The notes below the pieces were generated by a model. It had not been told where the DNA came from. It was given only the letters and a program-made list of their open reading frames with translations, and made no database searches. Of a stretch of DNA of 64,000 nt, positions 12,301 to 23,560 are shown piece after piece; position 1 is the first letter of the stretch, and every line of letters begins with the position of its first letter. The position numbers and the translations under genes were made by a program. This stretch comes from Lanius collurio (Eukaryota > Chordata > Aves > Passeriformes > Laniidae), in contig JACBWW010000003.1 of assembly GCA_020086605.1 (NCBI GenBank), positions 2,045,586 through 2,109,585 of the forward strand, written 5' to 3'.

Positions 12301-14092
12301 TCTAAAATGCATTTGTAATTTCAGAAATCATTGAAATGGAATGTAATTTTGAGAACTTGTTGATTGTTTTCTGGAAGAGCTACGTTCAGTGGTGGCAGAA
12401 AAAACACTTTTCATCGCTTCTGGCAAGTTTGTGACATACCTGTTGTAACATAAAAAGTGAATGGGAGTAATGCAACTTTCACAAAAGTCCAATAGTCCTG
12501 GTCTGTGTGATATCCTTGGAAGGATTCAGGAAATAGACTGATGCTGGTACTCAGTGATAAAAAGCAATTAATTGGAGTATAGGGGCTGGAAGGGCTCATC
12601 ACTATCATCTAGAGAAATATATTTATCAATTTATCCTGGAAAGGACTGACGTGACTGCAGTATAAACAAATATTGAAAGTTTAGGTCTGACACCCTTCCA
12701 CAAAACCCAAGGCAAAGTATCACAAGTAATCTTTAATAGTTTAAGCAGTTTTGATAGGAAGCAGACACTTAAATACAGCCGTGACTCTGGAGTAGTGATC
12801 ACAATAGGCATTTTCTCTGATAGACGGTAGAAACTTTCATATTAATAGGGAACTTAAGATAACAGCTCCTTCTCTGCTGAAGGAGAAGGGATTTCCCTCC
12901 ATAACTCCATCATTTGTCTGCTCAGTTTCCAGCTCAACTGCTCTGCCTCAGTCTGGAACAAAAGACTTGCTCAAAAGTGCACATTATTAGCCTGGTTTAT
13001 GTTAATTCAAGTTATGTAAAATTGTATCCAGATCTATCACAATGCTAATAATTTTAGAGCAAAAATATGATTATGCATGTCAGATTTCTATTAATATGTA
13101 GTTAGATATTTAAAATTGCTGTCACTTGCATCAAACTGCAATCAAATAGCAAACAACTCATTCAACACTACATAATGTTAGGAATGTTTAGCATTTTAAA
13201 GACATGTAAGCTAGAATAATAGTAACATTTTTTAAAAAGCCTTTGATGATAATTGGCAAAGTGAATAAAAATTTTAACAAAACAATTGATAATCTATAAA
13301 ATTATAAGACTATTCAGGTTGGTCATCTAGTCTGAAGTGTTTCATTTCAGTGTTGTTTCCTATTTTTTTTTTTTTCAATTCAAAAGCCTGTTTTATCTTT
13401 TATTTCCTGGTCCCATTTTTAGAATTCTAACATTGCTTGCTTGTGAAATACCTTCCATCACAAATGCAGTAAATCTTACTCTTAAAACTCATGGAACACA
13501 TGCTTCTGTCTTCTTGTACAAGAGAAAATAAAGTTGCAAGGCTACACCCCTTACACAATAATAGGCAATGGGGAGGTCATTTCTTAAAGGGCATAGTCTA
13601 AAGTAATTGGCATACCTGAGATCTCTGGGGACTTCCCAATCATCTTCAAGTGCTACTGCTTGCACATCCACACTAAATTTGAGAGTGTACATTAAATGAA
13701 GGCTTTGACGTGCTCTGTGAAAAGTTCCCAAGAATGTCCATAACCTGTGAAGTGGTTATCACACTTGGGCATGACTGATAGACCATACTCAGGTGAAGCA
13801 GACAAAAGCTTAGACATCAGGGACAGTCAGAGAATGCCAAATGGACTGAAACAATAAATGAATATATTTCAATTTATGTGAGATAATATTATTTTTAAAA
13901 TCTACTTATTGGCCTGAAATTCACTTTCTAACTTACATTGATAAAACAAGTATCTGCACATACCAATAGCAAGGACAGAAAGACTGGCATCATGCCTCTT
14001 TCAGACATATCACTTACATGCACCAGTCAATTAATGCTTGCTGATTTACAAAGAATTTTTTTTATTATATCTCTACACATATAAACAGGGAA
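12301..14092. other. Unique AT-rich non-coding DNA
   Basis: No gene or repeat family was recognised. A T-run occurs near 13360-13375. Small open frames on both strands show no resemblance to known proteins. Confidence 0.55.
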
Positions 14093-14650
14093 GAGATGAG
14101 ACGAGATGAGAAGATTTCACTTGGAAGGGACCTACAATGACCATCTGGTGCAACTGCCTGACCAATTGAGCAATGACCAAAAGTTAAAGCATGTTATTAA
14201 GGGCATTGTAAAATACCTCTTACACACTGACAGGCTTGGAGCATCACCCACCTCTACAGGAAACCTGTTCCAGTATTTGACCACCCTCTCAGTAAAGAAA
14301 TGATTCCTACTGTGCAGTCTTACCCTCCCTTGACACAGTTTTGAACCCTTCCCATGTGTTCTGTCACTGGGTACCCAGGAGAAGAGCTGAGCACTGAGCA
14401 CCTCCCTCCCCATCCTGAGGAAGCTACAGAGAGAATTGAGGTTGCCCCTCAGCCTTCTTTTCTCCAAACTAAATGAACCTGAAATCCTCTGTTGCTTTTC
14501 ACAGGACATTTGTTCCAGCTCCTTCATCAGCTTTGTTGCCCACCTTTAGATGCATTCCATGACCTTCACACCCTTTTTAAACAGTGGAGCCCAGAATCAC
14601 ATATAGTAGCCAAGGTGAGACTACACCAAAGGTTCACGTCTTTTGCTGCA
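14093..14650 (-). mobile_element. CR1 LINE 3' portion
   Basis: In reverse orientation this follows avian CR1 from the end of ORF2 to the 3' terminus. The plus strand carries 'cttggaagggacctacaatg', 'gaaacctgttccagtatttg', 'tctcagtaaagaaatgattc', 'cagccttcttttctccaaac' and, towards 14.6 kb, a diverged 'gagcccagaatcacatatag'. The 3' tail, at the low-coordinate end, is a degenerate (TCTCA)n-like run (plus strand gagatgagacgagatgagaa) instead of the usual octamers. The element is 5'-truncated near 14.65 kb. Confidence 0.9.
14132..14527 (-). pseudogene. CR1 ORF2 C-terminal fragment
   Basis: An open frame of about 131 codons matches the region after the reverse-transcriptase core of CR1 ORF2. It shows the family phrases S-L-E-K-R-R-L-R-G-N-L, V-P-S-D-R-T, a H-F-F-T-E-R segment and W-N-R-F-P-V-E-V, followed by a P-S-L-S-V segment. 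The intact ORF2 encodes an AP endonuclease plus reverse transcriptase of roughly 900 residues, and only the tail remains here. The preserved open frame is probably chance survival in a relatively young copy. There is no promoter, so expression is not expected. Confidence 0.8.
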
Positions 14651-17250
14651 GCATGACTTTGAGGAACAGTGCTAATCAGCAGTGGAGATCTGCAGACACC
14701 CACAACAGCTTGAATGGAAGCAGGGTGCTTTGTGGCTGGGTTCACCCTGCAGATGCTAAAATTCGTGCTAATGGGTACTACCACTGACAAGGGGCCATGG
14801 TATCCTGGTTCATACCTCTCAGCAGTATAAGGACATCAACTGCAGTGCCTAAACTGAAGTTTTTATTTCTCTACTTTGCTGTTCCGCCAGTGTACATGAT
14901 TTGTGTGTTTCATAATGAACAAAAGAGAAAGCTTGCCTTCCTCTGGACAGCATGAATGAAAACCAGAAGAACGCTCCCATTAACTGGCATTAACTGTTTG
15001 CAGCAACAGTGACACCCTGAAGCAATACAATGACCTGTGAAGAATGATTTTGTTTGTGTCAGTTTAGATGTTCTGTCTTGTTCTCTCAATAACCTTTCTG
15101 ACTACCTTTGGGTTATTTCAGCAATTTAGACTATTATCTATAATGCAGACATATTGTCCTCTGGAAAAAATAATTTCTGCAGGAGGTCTATACATAATAA
15201 AAAAATCTCTGATTTTAACCCTTGTCATGATTTCCATCCACTTAAATGTACATTTAAGCTGTAAAACTGACTGTTTCCCAGCATGCAAAAGACTTGAGTG
15301 CCAAGTTATGCTTGCAAATCAGACATTAAATATGCAGATCCTGTGACATGGAAACTGAAATGTACATTTTACAAAGATATGTTGGCATTTGAACATTTTG
15401 GATTTGAGTATTCCTGAACACCACCAGTGTGTGTGTGCTTTTCATCATTCAACTATAAAGCCATTCATCAAAAGGTTTTTTTTTTATTTTGTTATGTTTT
15501 TGGTTTTGTTTTTAATTAGAATAAAAAATAATAGCTCTGTGCAAATTTGGGAAAGTCAAAAGGGACAGAGCTATAATTGACAGTAAGTACTACCCTGGTA
15601 TTACTGGGCATAGAGCAGCTAAGGGAACAGGTAATGGTCAGAGCCTCACACTGCATACTGAATGGACCTGTGGTTTACAGTAAATTGATGCTTTTGTAAC
15701 AGCACAAGATGATTCATTAATATTAAAAAAAAGAGAGAATTCATGTAAATACATGCTGAGATGCATTTTCTTGAAAATGAACCACAATTAAAGAAAATAT
15801 TTACTAGCATAATGTTTAAAACATTACCCTCACTTTAAAATATAAAATGTTTCCCCCACTTAGTTATTGCAGAAATCAAGACCCAAAGTAGAACAAAGTT
15901 TATTTCCAATGTCTTTACTCCCCTTAGCAAGGTTGTGAACAACTTTGTATATATTAGATGTTTTATAAAACAGAGACACAATCCAAACTCTGTAAGCTCT
16001 TGGGTTCATCCTTCATACTGCTGAACAATTTGGTTCAAGAAGAAACTGGAAGAGAAATGGGCAGAAATTGAGCCTGCACCAAGACAGAAGAGGATCTCCT
16101 TCCTCTGATTCCTGTGAGAAGCTCACTAAAGGGACTATATGCTCTTATTTTATTCCTACTTCTCATGAGAGATTTTAAAAGTTCATTATTCCTCCAGATC
16201 TTCCTTCCTGTAAACCCACAGGAAGAACCTTTTTATCTGGAAGGAAAAAAAGTTAAAATAGAGGATATTTAAATTGTTGCTTAGTTCTGAGAAGGTATTT
16301 TTCTATTTAATCTAGGAATCGTGTTCTGGTTCTAAGCAACACATGGATTCAAAATATTTACCTTCTCCTCTATTTCAGCTGATAGTGACCGGTAAGTCAG
16401 AGCACAGAAGTAGCTTGTGTAACCTTGAGACCCTGTGTGGGAGTGCTCCAAAGGCATCTGTGAGGCCAAAGCCACGCTGAATGGCAAATAAAACTCAGCA
16501 CACCACGTCCCTTGCCCTACCACACTGATGGTTTGGCCACCATGGCCTGTTTATCCAGGCTGCCTGCAGACCCCCCGTTGGCAGCTGGTTCACATAACAT
16601 CCTCTCAGTGGGTACCAAGGCCAATGTTAAGGAGTAACCATTTCCTACCCTGTACAGTACCTCTACAACACTCATTCCAGATACCTTTATCTACTGCCAA
16701 TTATCAACAGCAGACACTAGTGAGAGTGCCTTCTTAGCATCAGTTTACATCCTGAAACATACCCTTTTACAATTTACTACACCTATTTGCTATGTACTTA
16801 TGGAGGAGTTCTGTACTATTTGCTATATATGCTTATCTCCGTGTAACAGTGGTGCTGAAGCACAGCTTGTATGTCAGTTGCAGGTTGTGGATCCAACAGC
16901 TTGGCCTGCATTTGCTCTCATCATTTATGGTACAATGCCAATTCAAAATCACAAGTCATAAACAGACATATTTACTTGCAGTTGTTAATAGCACTGTAGA
17001 CAGAAATAAAGTAGTTTTTAAAGCTCATTAATTTCTCTGCACTTAAAATTCTTCCTTTATTCTTTTTTGTTCTTTTTTACTTCTTTCAATCTAAGCAATG
17101 AAAATGTAAAAAGGGGTCCAAAGTTATTATATTTATCTGCTTAAAAACAACTTTAACAGGATTTATTTTTAGTTGCAAAGTATTCCTGTGGGTGTTAAGT
17201 CGGGTAAAAAGCTTCAGTAACATGTAAATATTTGCTGGATTTTATCAGCT
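14651..17250. other. Unique DNA upstream of the CpG island
   Basis: No gene or repeat family was recognised. A short T-rich run lies at about 15477-15490. A mildly GC-richer portion at 16500-16740 contains an open frame with no family resemblance. If the CpG island to the right is a promoter firing rightwards, this is its upstream region; if it fires leftwards, this would be transcribed, but I saw no convincing exon. Confidence 0.5.
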
Positions 17251-17259
17251 GTTTGAGAT

Positions 17260-18210
17260 AAACGTGACCTGTCAGTGGTCCTCATCAGCAAAATGCTGCG
17301 AGTGGCTCCATTTGGACCAGAAAGGAACATCATCTGCTGGCGCTGCTCTATGTGAGCCACGCTTCTGTGTTAAAGGCAAGGCTGAACGCAGTTTTACTAC
17401 TTTTGATACGAATAAGTGCAGTTCGCACCCTCCCGGCTTCTTACTGATGCTTTTCCCAACGACACCGAGCGACGTTGATGTGCCGCTGATAAGCAGCGTT
17501 CCGCTGTCAAAACGCCGGCTGCCTCTCGGCATGCCCAACTTTCGCTCCCCAGCCCAGAGCCTCTCGCCGGCGGGTGCCGTGGGACGTGCGGGAGGCAGGA
17601 GCGGGGCTCCGCAGCCCGGAGGGCGAGCCCGGGTCCCGCACGGAGACCGCGGGCAGGGACCGCGGTTCCCCCGGCCCCGCACGGGCACTACTCCGGTACC
17701 GCTGGCTGCGCACACGGCCGGGGAGAGCCCCCGGCCCGNNNNNNNNNNNNNNNNNNNNNNNNNNNNNNNNNNNNNNNNNNNNNNNNNNNNNNNNNNNNNN
17801 NNNNNNNNNNNNNNNNNNNNNNNNNNNNNNNNNNNNNNNNNNNNNNNNNNNNNNNNNNNNNNNNNNNNNNNNNNNNNNNNNNNNNNNNNNNNNNNNNNNN
17901 NNNNNNNNNNNNNNNNNNNNNNNNNNNNNNNNNNNNNNNNNNNNNNNNNNNNNNNNNNNNNNNNNNNNNNNNNNNNNNNNNNNNNNNNNNNNNNNNNNNN
18001 NNNNNNNNNNNNNNNNNNNNNNNNNNNNNNNNNNNNNNNNNNNNNNNNNNNNNNNNNNNNNNNNNNNNNNNNNNNNNNNNNNNNNNNNNNNNNNNNNNNN
18101 NNNNNNNNNNNNNNNNNNNNNNNNNNNNNNNNNNNNCCCCAGCGAAGAGAAACAAAACACAAGCCCGGCACTGCCACGCTCTCCCTCCTTCTCCTCTCGG
18201 CATTTGGTGG
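17260..18210. promoter_or_regulatory. CpG island, probable promoter
   Basis: CpG dinucleotides and GC content rise from about 17.33 kb and become extreme between 17500 and the assembly gap, for example 'gcctctcgccggcgggtgcc' and 'cccgcacggagaccgcgggc'. Immediately after the gap the sequence is still GC-rich for about 60 bases (to about 18200), then falls. No other part of the window has such CpG density. In vertebrates unmethylated islands of this kind usually mark promoters and first exons. Reading frames running through it contain unknown residues and are not evidence of coding. The island core, and possibly the transcription start, lies in the missing bases. Which gene it serves is unknown. 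Confidence 0.8.
17739..18136. other. Assembly gap (398 N)
   Basis: A run of 398 undetermined bases sits in the middle of the CpG island. GC-extreme promoters of birds are commonly lost from short-read assemblies, so the gap probably hides GC-rich promoter or first-exon sequence. The true length may differ from the number of Ns. Confidence 0.99.
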
Positions 18211-18445
18211 TTGTTTTTTTTAATTTTTTTTTTCTTTTTAATTTTTTTTTTCTTGGGGATTCTCCTCTCTCCTGCCAGACTGACTTACACGTTCTTGATA
18301 ATTTCTCTTCCCCTCATTTTTTATACTCTTCTCCCTGCTTCCAAACCCTGTGTGTGTGTGTTTCAATACTATCACAACCTCTGCTAAAAATAGATCTTTT
18401 TATACCCTTCCTCCTCTCTGACCCCATCCAACACCCCTTGTTAAG
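18137..18445 (+). other. Possible untranslated first exon ending at a splice donor
   Basis: Sequence directly downstream of the CpG island core ends in ttaag/gtgagttg, a near-ideal vertebrate 5' splice site with the exon edge at 18445. The stretch is pyrimidine-rich, has stop codons in several frames and no good start context, so if it is an exon it is 5' UTR. The start of the exon would lie in the gap. A single consensus donor is weak evidence alone. Its position at the edge of an island raises the likelihood. Confidence 0.35.
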
Positions 18446-19013
18446 GTGAGTTGTGTCTTTTCATCACTTTTTTCCTTGTGTGTTGTTTTTTTGGTTTTGG
18501 TTGTTTTTTTGGTATTTTGGTTTTGGTTCCCCCCCCTCCCCATTTAGGGCAGGCTTCAGGGAGGAGGGGATGTGGAGGAGAGAATTTCATGGGGAGTCAG
18601 GCATGTTTGCGAAGCCTTATTTTGCCTTCTGCAGCCTCAGCATCATTCCGGACTGCTCCCTTTTATCCCAAGGATGTAGCTAGCTGATGAAAGTGGGGAA
18701 CTACTCTTCCTTAGCGTTGCATGCTTGGGAGCCACAGCAACAGCAGGAAAAAAACAAGCTTCTCTTTTTTCCTTCGTCCCCCCGCCCCAACTCCCCCCCT
18801 CATTCCCTCCTCCTTTCTGTGTCCTCTTTTTGTTTTTGTTTGGTTTGGTTTTTTGGTTTTGTTTTTTTAATATTTTGGTGGGGTGCTTGGTTGATATTTG
18901 GTGGTGGATTTTTTTTTTTTTTTCTTGGTTTGTTGTTTCAGTTTGGTTTTTTGGGGTTTTTTTTGGTGGGTTTTTTTTTTTTTTTTGGTTTGGTTTTTTT
19001 TTTTTTTTTTCCC
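18208..19013. repeat. T-rich and G/T-rich low-complexity tract
   Basis: The plus strand is dominated by T for about 800 bases. It runs from C/T-rich (18208-18440) into G/T-rich (18480-19010), with many T runs of 6 to 18 separated by GG, GGG or GTTTT units. Purines other than G are rare. The tract gives rise to long phenylalanine/glycine/tryptophan-like frames on plus and lysine/threonine-like frames on minus, which I treat as artefacts. Confidence 0.85.
18384..18393 (+). promoter_or_regulatory. Consensus MEF2-type site
   Basis: The decamer ctaaaaatag fits the MEF2 consensus YTAWWWWTAR exactly and is followed closely by an AT-rich 'ttttatac'. It lies about 250 bases downstream of the gap in the island. 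A match of this kind occurs by chance every few kilobases in AT-rich DNA, so function is only suggested by position. Confidence 0.25.
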
Positions 19014-19088
19014 CGTGTATGATTGGTTTCTGTTTTTAAGCAATACACAGGGGACTTGGAATGAATTGCATGTGGTGCCGCGGGAGCT

Positions 19089-19150
19089 GTGTGTGTGCGT
19101 GTGCACGTGTGTCTCGAGAGTGAGTGAGTATGTGTGTGCGCGTGTGTGCA
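19089..19150. repeat. (TG)n/(CG)-containing dinucleotide-rich tract
   Basis: Interrupted TG repeats with embedded CG and CA steps (gtgtgtgtgcgtgtgcacgt type) and a gagtgagtgagt segment. Alternating purine-pyrimidine sequence of this type can adopt Z-DNA. It is located about 1 kb downstream of the CpG island core. Confidence 0.8.
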
Positions 19151-20783
19151 AAGTGCATCTGTATTTCGTGTTCCTGGGATGAGGAGTGTTAAAGCTTCCA
19201 AACAGTCCCTGATCACAGAGCAAGGAGCACGGCAGAGACTGCTGAGGGAGAAACCGGTCAGGGATGCAGGAAAGCTACAGAGCTTTCCACGGAGTTCAGT
19301 CCCATCTGCTCCAGAGCATCTTTCCATAGATCATTACTGGCACCTTCAAGGTGATGGCTCCCATTCCTCTCCTGGCTTCTCACTAGAGGAGTGCAGAGCA
19401 GGAAAAACTTTGCAGCTAATGTGAAGGGATGGCATTTCTGTTCCTCCAGCAGCCTGAGACAGTGTTATTCCAGGGATGAGTGGGGAAAACTGAGTTGTGA
19501 TCCAAAGTAAATGGATCATTTGCTGTTACATATTAGTGTTCAGTGAGAAAAAGAGACATGAAACATTATCAGTTTGGCCAGCCAGCAGAAGCATTAGAGA
19601 CCGGCTTACTTCCCAATTCCAAAGTTGTTTTAGACTTTTCATTCTACAGTAAACTATGCCTATTGATGGCAGAAGTGTGTTTCTATGGTAAAACAGTCTA
19701 TTATAAATCTGCTGGGGAACAATTTATTATTCAGGGGCAATCAAGTAATTTATATGTTTTCCCCAAGTCTTTTGTGTGCCTTCAATTATGTATTTTACCT
19801 ATGTGTGTGAAGAGGGGAAATATAGATTTTAGTTGCATTTTAACAAGGTGTTAAGGCATAACTTGCAGGGTGCCATTTGCCAAGTGTCACTTAATATAAA
19901 GCAAAAAATAGCCTCTAGCTCTTTTTCATGGATTTTTCACATCTCCCTTGTTTGTTTCAAAACAAGAGGTGATTTTGCTTAAGAACTTGTAAGGAAAACT
20001 GGCTTCACAATGGTACACAGTTTCAGATATTACGTCAAAAGTATTACACTTGTCTGGCTGTGAGACTCGAATTTACTTATAAAATCTAGTTAATCCAAAG
20101 TATGTACAATAAAATTTTGTATACTTGGTTTTCTAATAGGTTGAATAATTTTTTTTATCTAAAAGTTTACAAATGAGCTAAAAATGGCTGTTATAATCTG
20201 TGTTTGGAGGCCTTCATGGATACTGGAACATCAATGTTTCCTGTCTAGTTAATGCAATTCCAAAGTATCCTATCTTTCCACATGCTGCATAGATGACACT
20301 CAGCAAAAATGAGCAGTCATGGAAGTAGTCTTGTGCTATAAAGGGTCATTTCATCATTTCTTGTTAGCCTAAATTAAAATATTTTACACAAGTTTGCCTT
20401 GGGATTTTTTTTTCTGCTATGGCTGCCTGATGTTGTGAAAGTGGGAAGCATGCTTTGAGTGAGTTGTGGCATTCCTAATGCTTGATAGCTGTGAGGGGAG
20501 AGACACCTGATGTGCTGTGTACATCATCCCTGAAGGGATGCAGGGTAAGAAAAAGGGATGGAAAAACAAGCACAGTGCACTGGCAGTTTAGATAAATAAA
20601 TATGGGTGATGCATGTTTGCTTGTCAGATGCTGTTCTGCTGAACCCTGACTACTGGCTAAACACATTTTCTTGGTAAGCACTGCGATGTGATACAATTTT
20701 TCTGATTTGATAGAGTTTGCTGTTAAAATCACATGTAGCACAGAACAGCTCTTGTTTTGTAGATAAAAATCATGCTGCCTCCT

Positions 20784-20830
20784 TTTAACCCCAGAAAGCT
20801 GGGTTAAAAGCCAGCTTTCTGTGGGTTAAA
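20784..20830. repeat. Near-perfect hairpin, 19-bp stem and 8-nt loop
   Basis: The left arm tttaaccccagaaagctgg (20784-20802) pairs over 19 positions with the right arm at 20811-20830, with one extra T bulged in the right arm and the loop gttaaaag. Both strands would fold. The stem is shorter than a typical animal pre-miRNA (about 60-80 nt in total), so a miRNA is possible but not supported. A template-switch origin is the simpler explanation. Confidence 0.8.
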
Positions 20831-21443
20831 GCTGAAATATCCACTACTCCTACTAAAGTCACCAGGAGATTTTTAATCTCGACATGTCAGGATTTAGGAT
20901 ATTTCCAAAGGGTGCTATTGACAGCAGATCTCATTTTGTTTAGATTTTACATTGGGTGCATATTTTATGTTTACAGGTAGATATTTTATTTTACCACAGC
21001 AACATTAAAATATGTCAGGAAGTGGAAAACTCTTAACATTGTTTTTCTCATGAGCTTTTAAAGAGAATTCTTTTGGTGTCTTTTAATTGGTTCTGGAAAA
21101 GCAGTGCTCACTTCACAAATCTACACACTAAGTGCCTTAAGCTGGTTGCTTAGCTGTTGGAGAAAAAAAATTATGGAATGTTTCTACACAAAATGAGCAA
21201 GTTGTGTTTGGGGGTTCTTTTAATAACAACTGAAAGACAAGAGTGCTTTCAGCTGGATATGAAAGTGTTGAAATAAGGTTAATGTTTAGTTTGATCTGGT
21301 GGTTGTTCCCGTTGGCATAAGTGACAGCACACCAACACTTAGCTTATTCTGTAATGTACTAACCTAGATTAAACATCCCTCTAATTTATATTTTGAGACT
21401 TGGATATGACATCAAACCTTGGATTTATTAACTTTTAAAGCGG

Positions 21444-21486
21444 TGTTTGTTTGTTTGTTTTGTGTTTGTTTGTTTGTTTTGTTTTT
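21444..21486. repeat. (GTTT)n microsatellite
   Basis: About ten GTTT/GTTTT units in 43 bases, interrupted by one TGTG. Likely length-polymorphic. Confidence 0.9.
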
Positions 21487-23560
21487 GAAACAAGGCTTTT
21501 AAAGCTGTGAACTGCTATAAACAAAGTCCTGGAGTGTTCAGAAGTCACTCCAACTTTGTGGACCATATTGGTGAGATTTCTCGCTACTGCTAACCAACTG
21601 AAATTATTTTCTTGTATTATTGCACCTTGTTATTCTGCAATATCAATCAAAAATATCTAATCAAAGGACTTTTTATTCTGTGGATGTGGTGTTTCCACAA
21701 AAAAAGAACATGTATATTTCGTCTTGTCCTAAATTAAAACTACCTATCAGGTTCAGTGACATTTTGTTGCAGGGCAATGGTGCTGTTTCATTTGGATATA
21801 CTTATTGAGAAAACTATATTGACCATGGATTTTCTTAGATTTTTAACAAAGTAAATTAAAATTATCACAGGGTTTCCTGGTATTTTGGGGGATAGGGTGA
21901 AGTAGTTCTATCTGTATCCATGCAGAATGCAATAACAATATACATTAAAAATCAGTAGCATCTGAAAACATGAATCCATTTTTCTCTTTAGAAACCTCTT
22001 TCTTTACTAGTTTTAAATGGTATGATGTGTTTGTTTGTTTCCATCCAAGTGTATGTTTGTAATTTTAAGATATTTAGATGAATGATGTTACCTTATACAA
22101 AGATGACTATTTATTTGCATTTTTTCTGCCAGAAATTCAGTTTTTATAATAAAAATAGGCATTTTTCTTCTGCTGTACTTGCTTACGCATAGAAGAAAAT
22201 TAGTACTTTCCTCCTGGGAAACGTGTTACTCTGAAGAACCAGATGCTGAACAGATCTACAAGCAGCTCCATTCCCAGTCTTGGTGAATGTGGATGAGTGT
22301 CAGAGGTAACAAGTGCTCAGGCATGGCAGGGAAAGGAAGAGTGTGCCTCTCTAGAAAGCAGGGTGTTGAACGATCTGGTGCTTTGGCTGAGTTCTTCAGG
22401 GATAAGAGAGCAAAGTGCTCCCTCACGCTTAACAGTATTAAACTCCTCTGTCTTGTGGTTTGCATTCATCAGCCTGCTTGGTTTTCCCTTTATTAGATAG
22501 GGAAGACTTAATTACAGTCTGGTAGTGCTAATACAGCTCTCTGATGACAACTGTTTGTAGGAGGTCAAGTGGAAAGTAATTGCTGAGAGGGGTCTCCAGC
22601 TACAGTGTTTTTTCTTATTGTATGTTTTTATTTACTCCAGTTTTCCCTGGATTTGCTTCCAGCTACTATACCCTACTTGCCAGCATAGGCTGGAGGTTGT
22701 TTTGTGTGTAGAAAGTGTTTATAGGAAAGGGAAAAGGATGTTATTGTTAACTTTGGACAACAACCACTCCACCAACTCCAACCAAATGCAAGAAGAGCTG
22801 TGGCATTGTGGCTAAAATATTCAGAGTTTGCTTGACATAAGTATGAGATTTCATGTCTTGTGAGGAGAGACACATTTTTCCACGTAGTTCAAAGGGAATG
22901 CTTTCTTCAGAATGAGATTTAGTGTAAGTCCCAGTGATCACTCATGTCCCGAAGAACCTGCTAGGAGCAGCTGAGGTAATTACAGGTTAAAGTGGGGTGG
23001 GGCAGTTTCTCCTACTCAATCCACTGCTGTAACTCCATGCTGGCAGATGGGTACCTGTTCCAGCGCTGCCATTGTATAACTAACAAAACTTAAATTTTGT
23101 TTAGAGGGCGATATACATAATGCACTATTGATTTCTGCTAGCAGGCAAGGCTTTTAACTATAAGTATGAATACAGTAATTTTAATTATGGATCTTGCAAC
23201 ATTTGACTTTGTCATCTATGCCTTAGATATATTTAGATGCTGTGGACACTTAACCCAAGGAAGCAAAATGCTTGTCTTCTGTAAATGACAAATAAAATAC
23301 CTAATTTGTTCATTCATTTGGCCTTTGGAGGTATGGATCGCTCAGGACTATACCTTATTTGATCACAATTTGTCTCTTGGTTATAGTTGTAAAAAATATT
23401 TGCAGAAGGATTTATTATTATTAATTTTTTACAGTCTCTATGCATTTTAAAAATAGTTTTATAGCAAAGTTTTAGGGCCAACCCCAGAGGTTTGATGAGA
23501 ACTTAGTCCTCTTAATGACTCGTAGTTAACATAATTTCATTAATATGAGTGACACATTGT

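Larger units (their letters stand above)
19153..23560. other. Unique non-coding DNA, possible first intron
   Basis: No coding exon, RNA gene or transposon was recognised, apart from the GTTT repeat near 21.45 kb and the hairpin near 20.8 kb. If the donor at 18445 is used, this stretch would be intron. Conservation data would be needed to find regulatory elements. Confidence 0.5.

Noticed and set aside
17264..18449. Several long open frames (170-320 codons) on both strands across the CpG island
   Set aside because: More than a third of each is undetermined bases from the assembly gap. The readable ends match no family, and GC-rich DNA has few stop codons.
18687..19327. Overlapping open frames of 90-130 codons rich in F, G and W on plus and K and T on minus
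   Set aside because: They are translations of T-rich, G/T-rich and TG repeat sequence; composition alone explains them.
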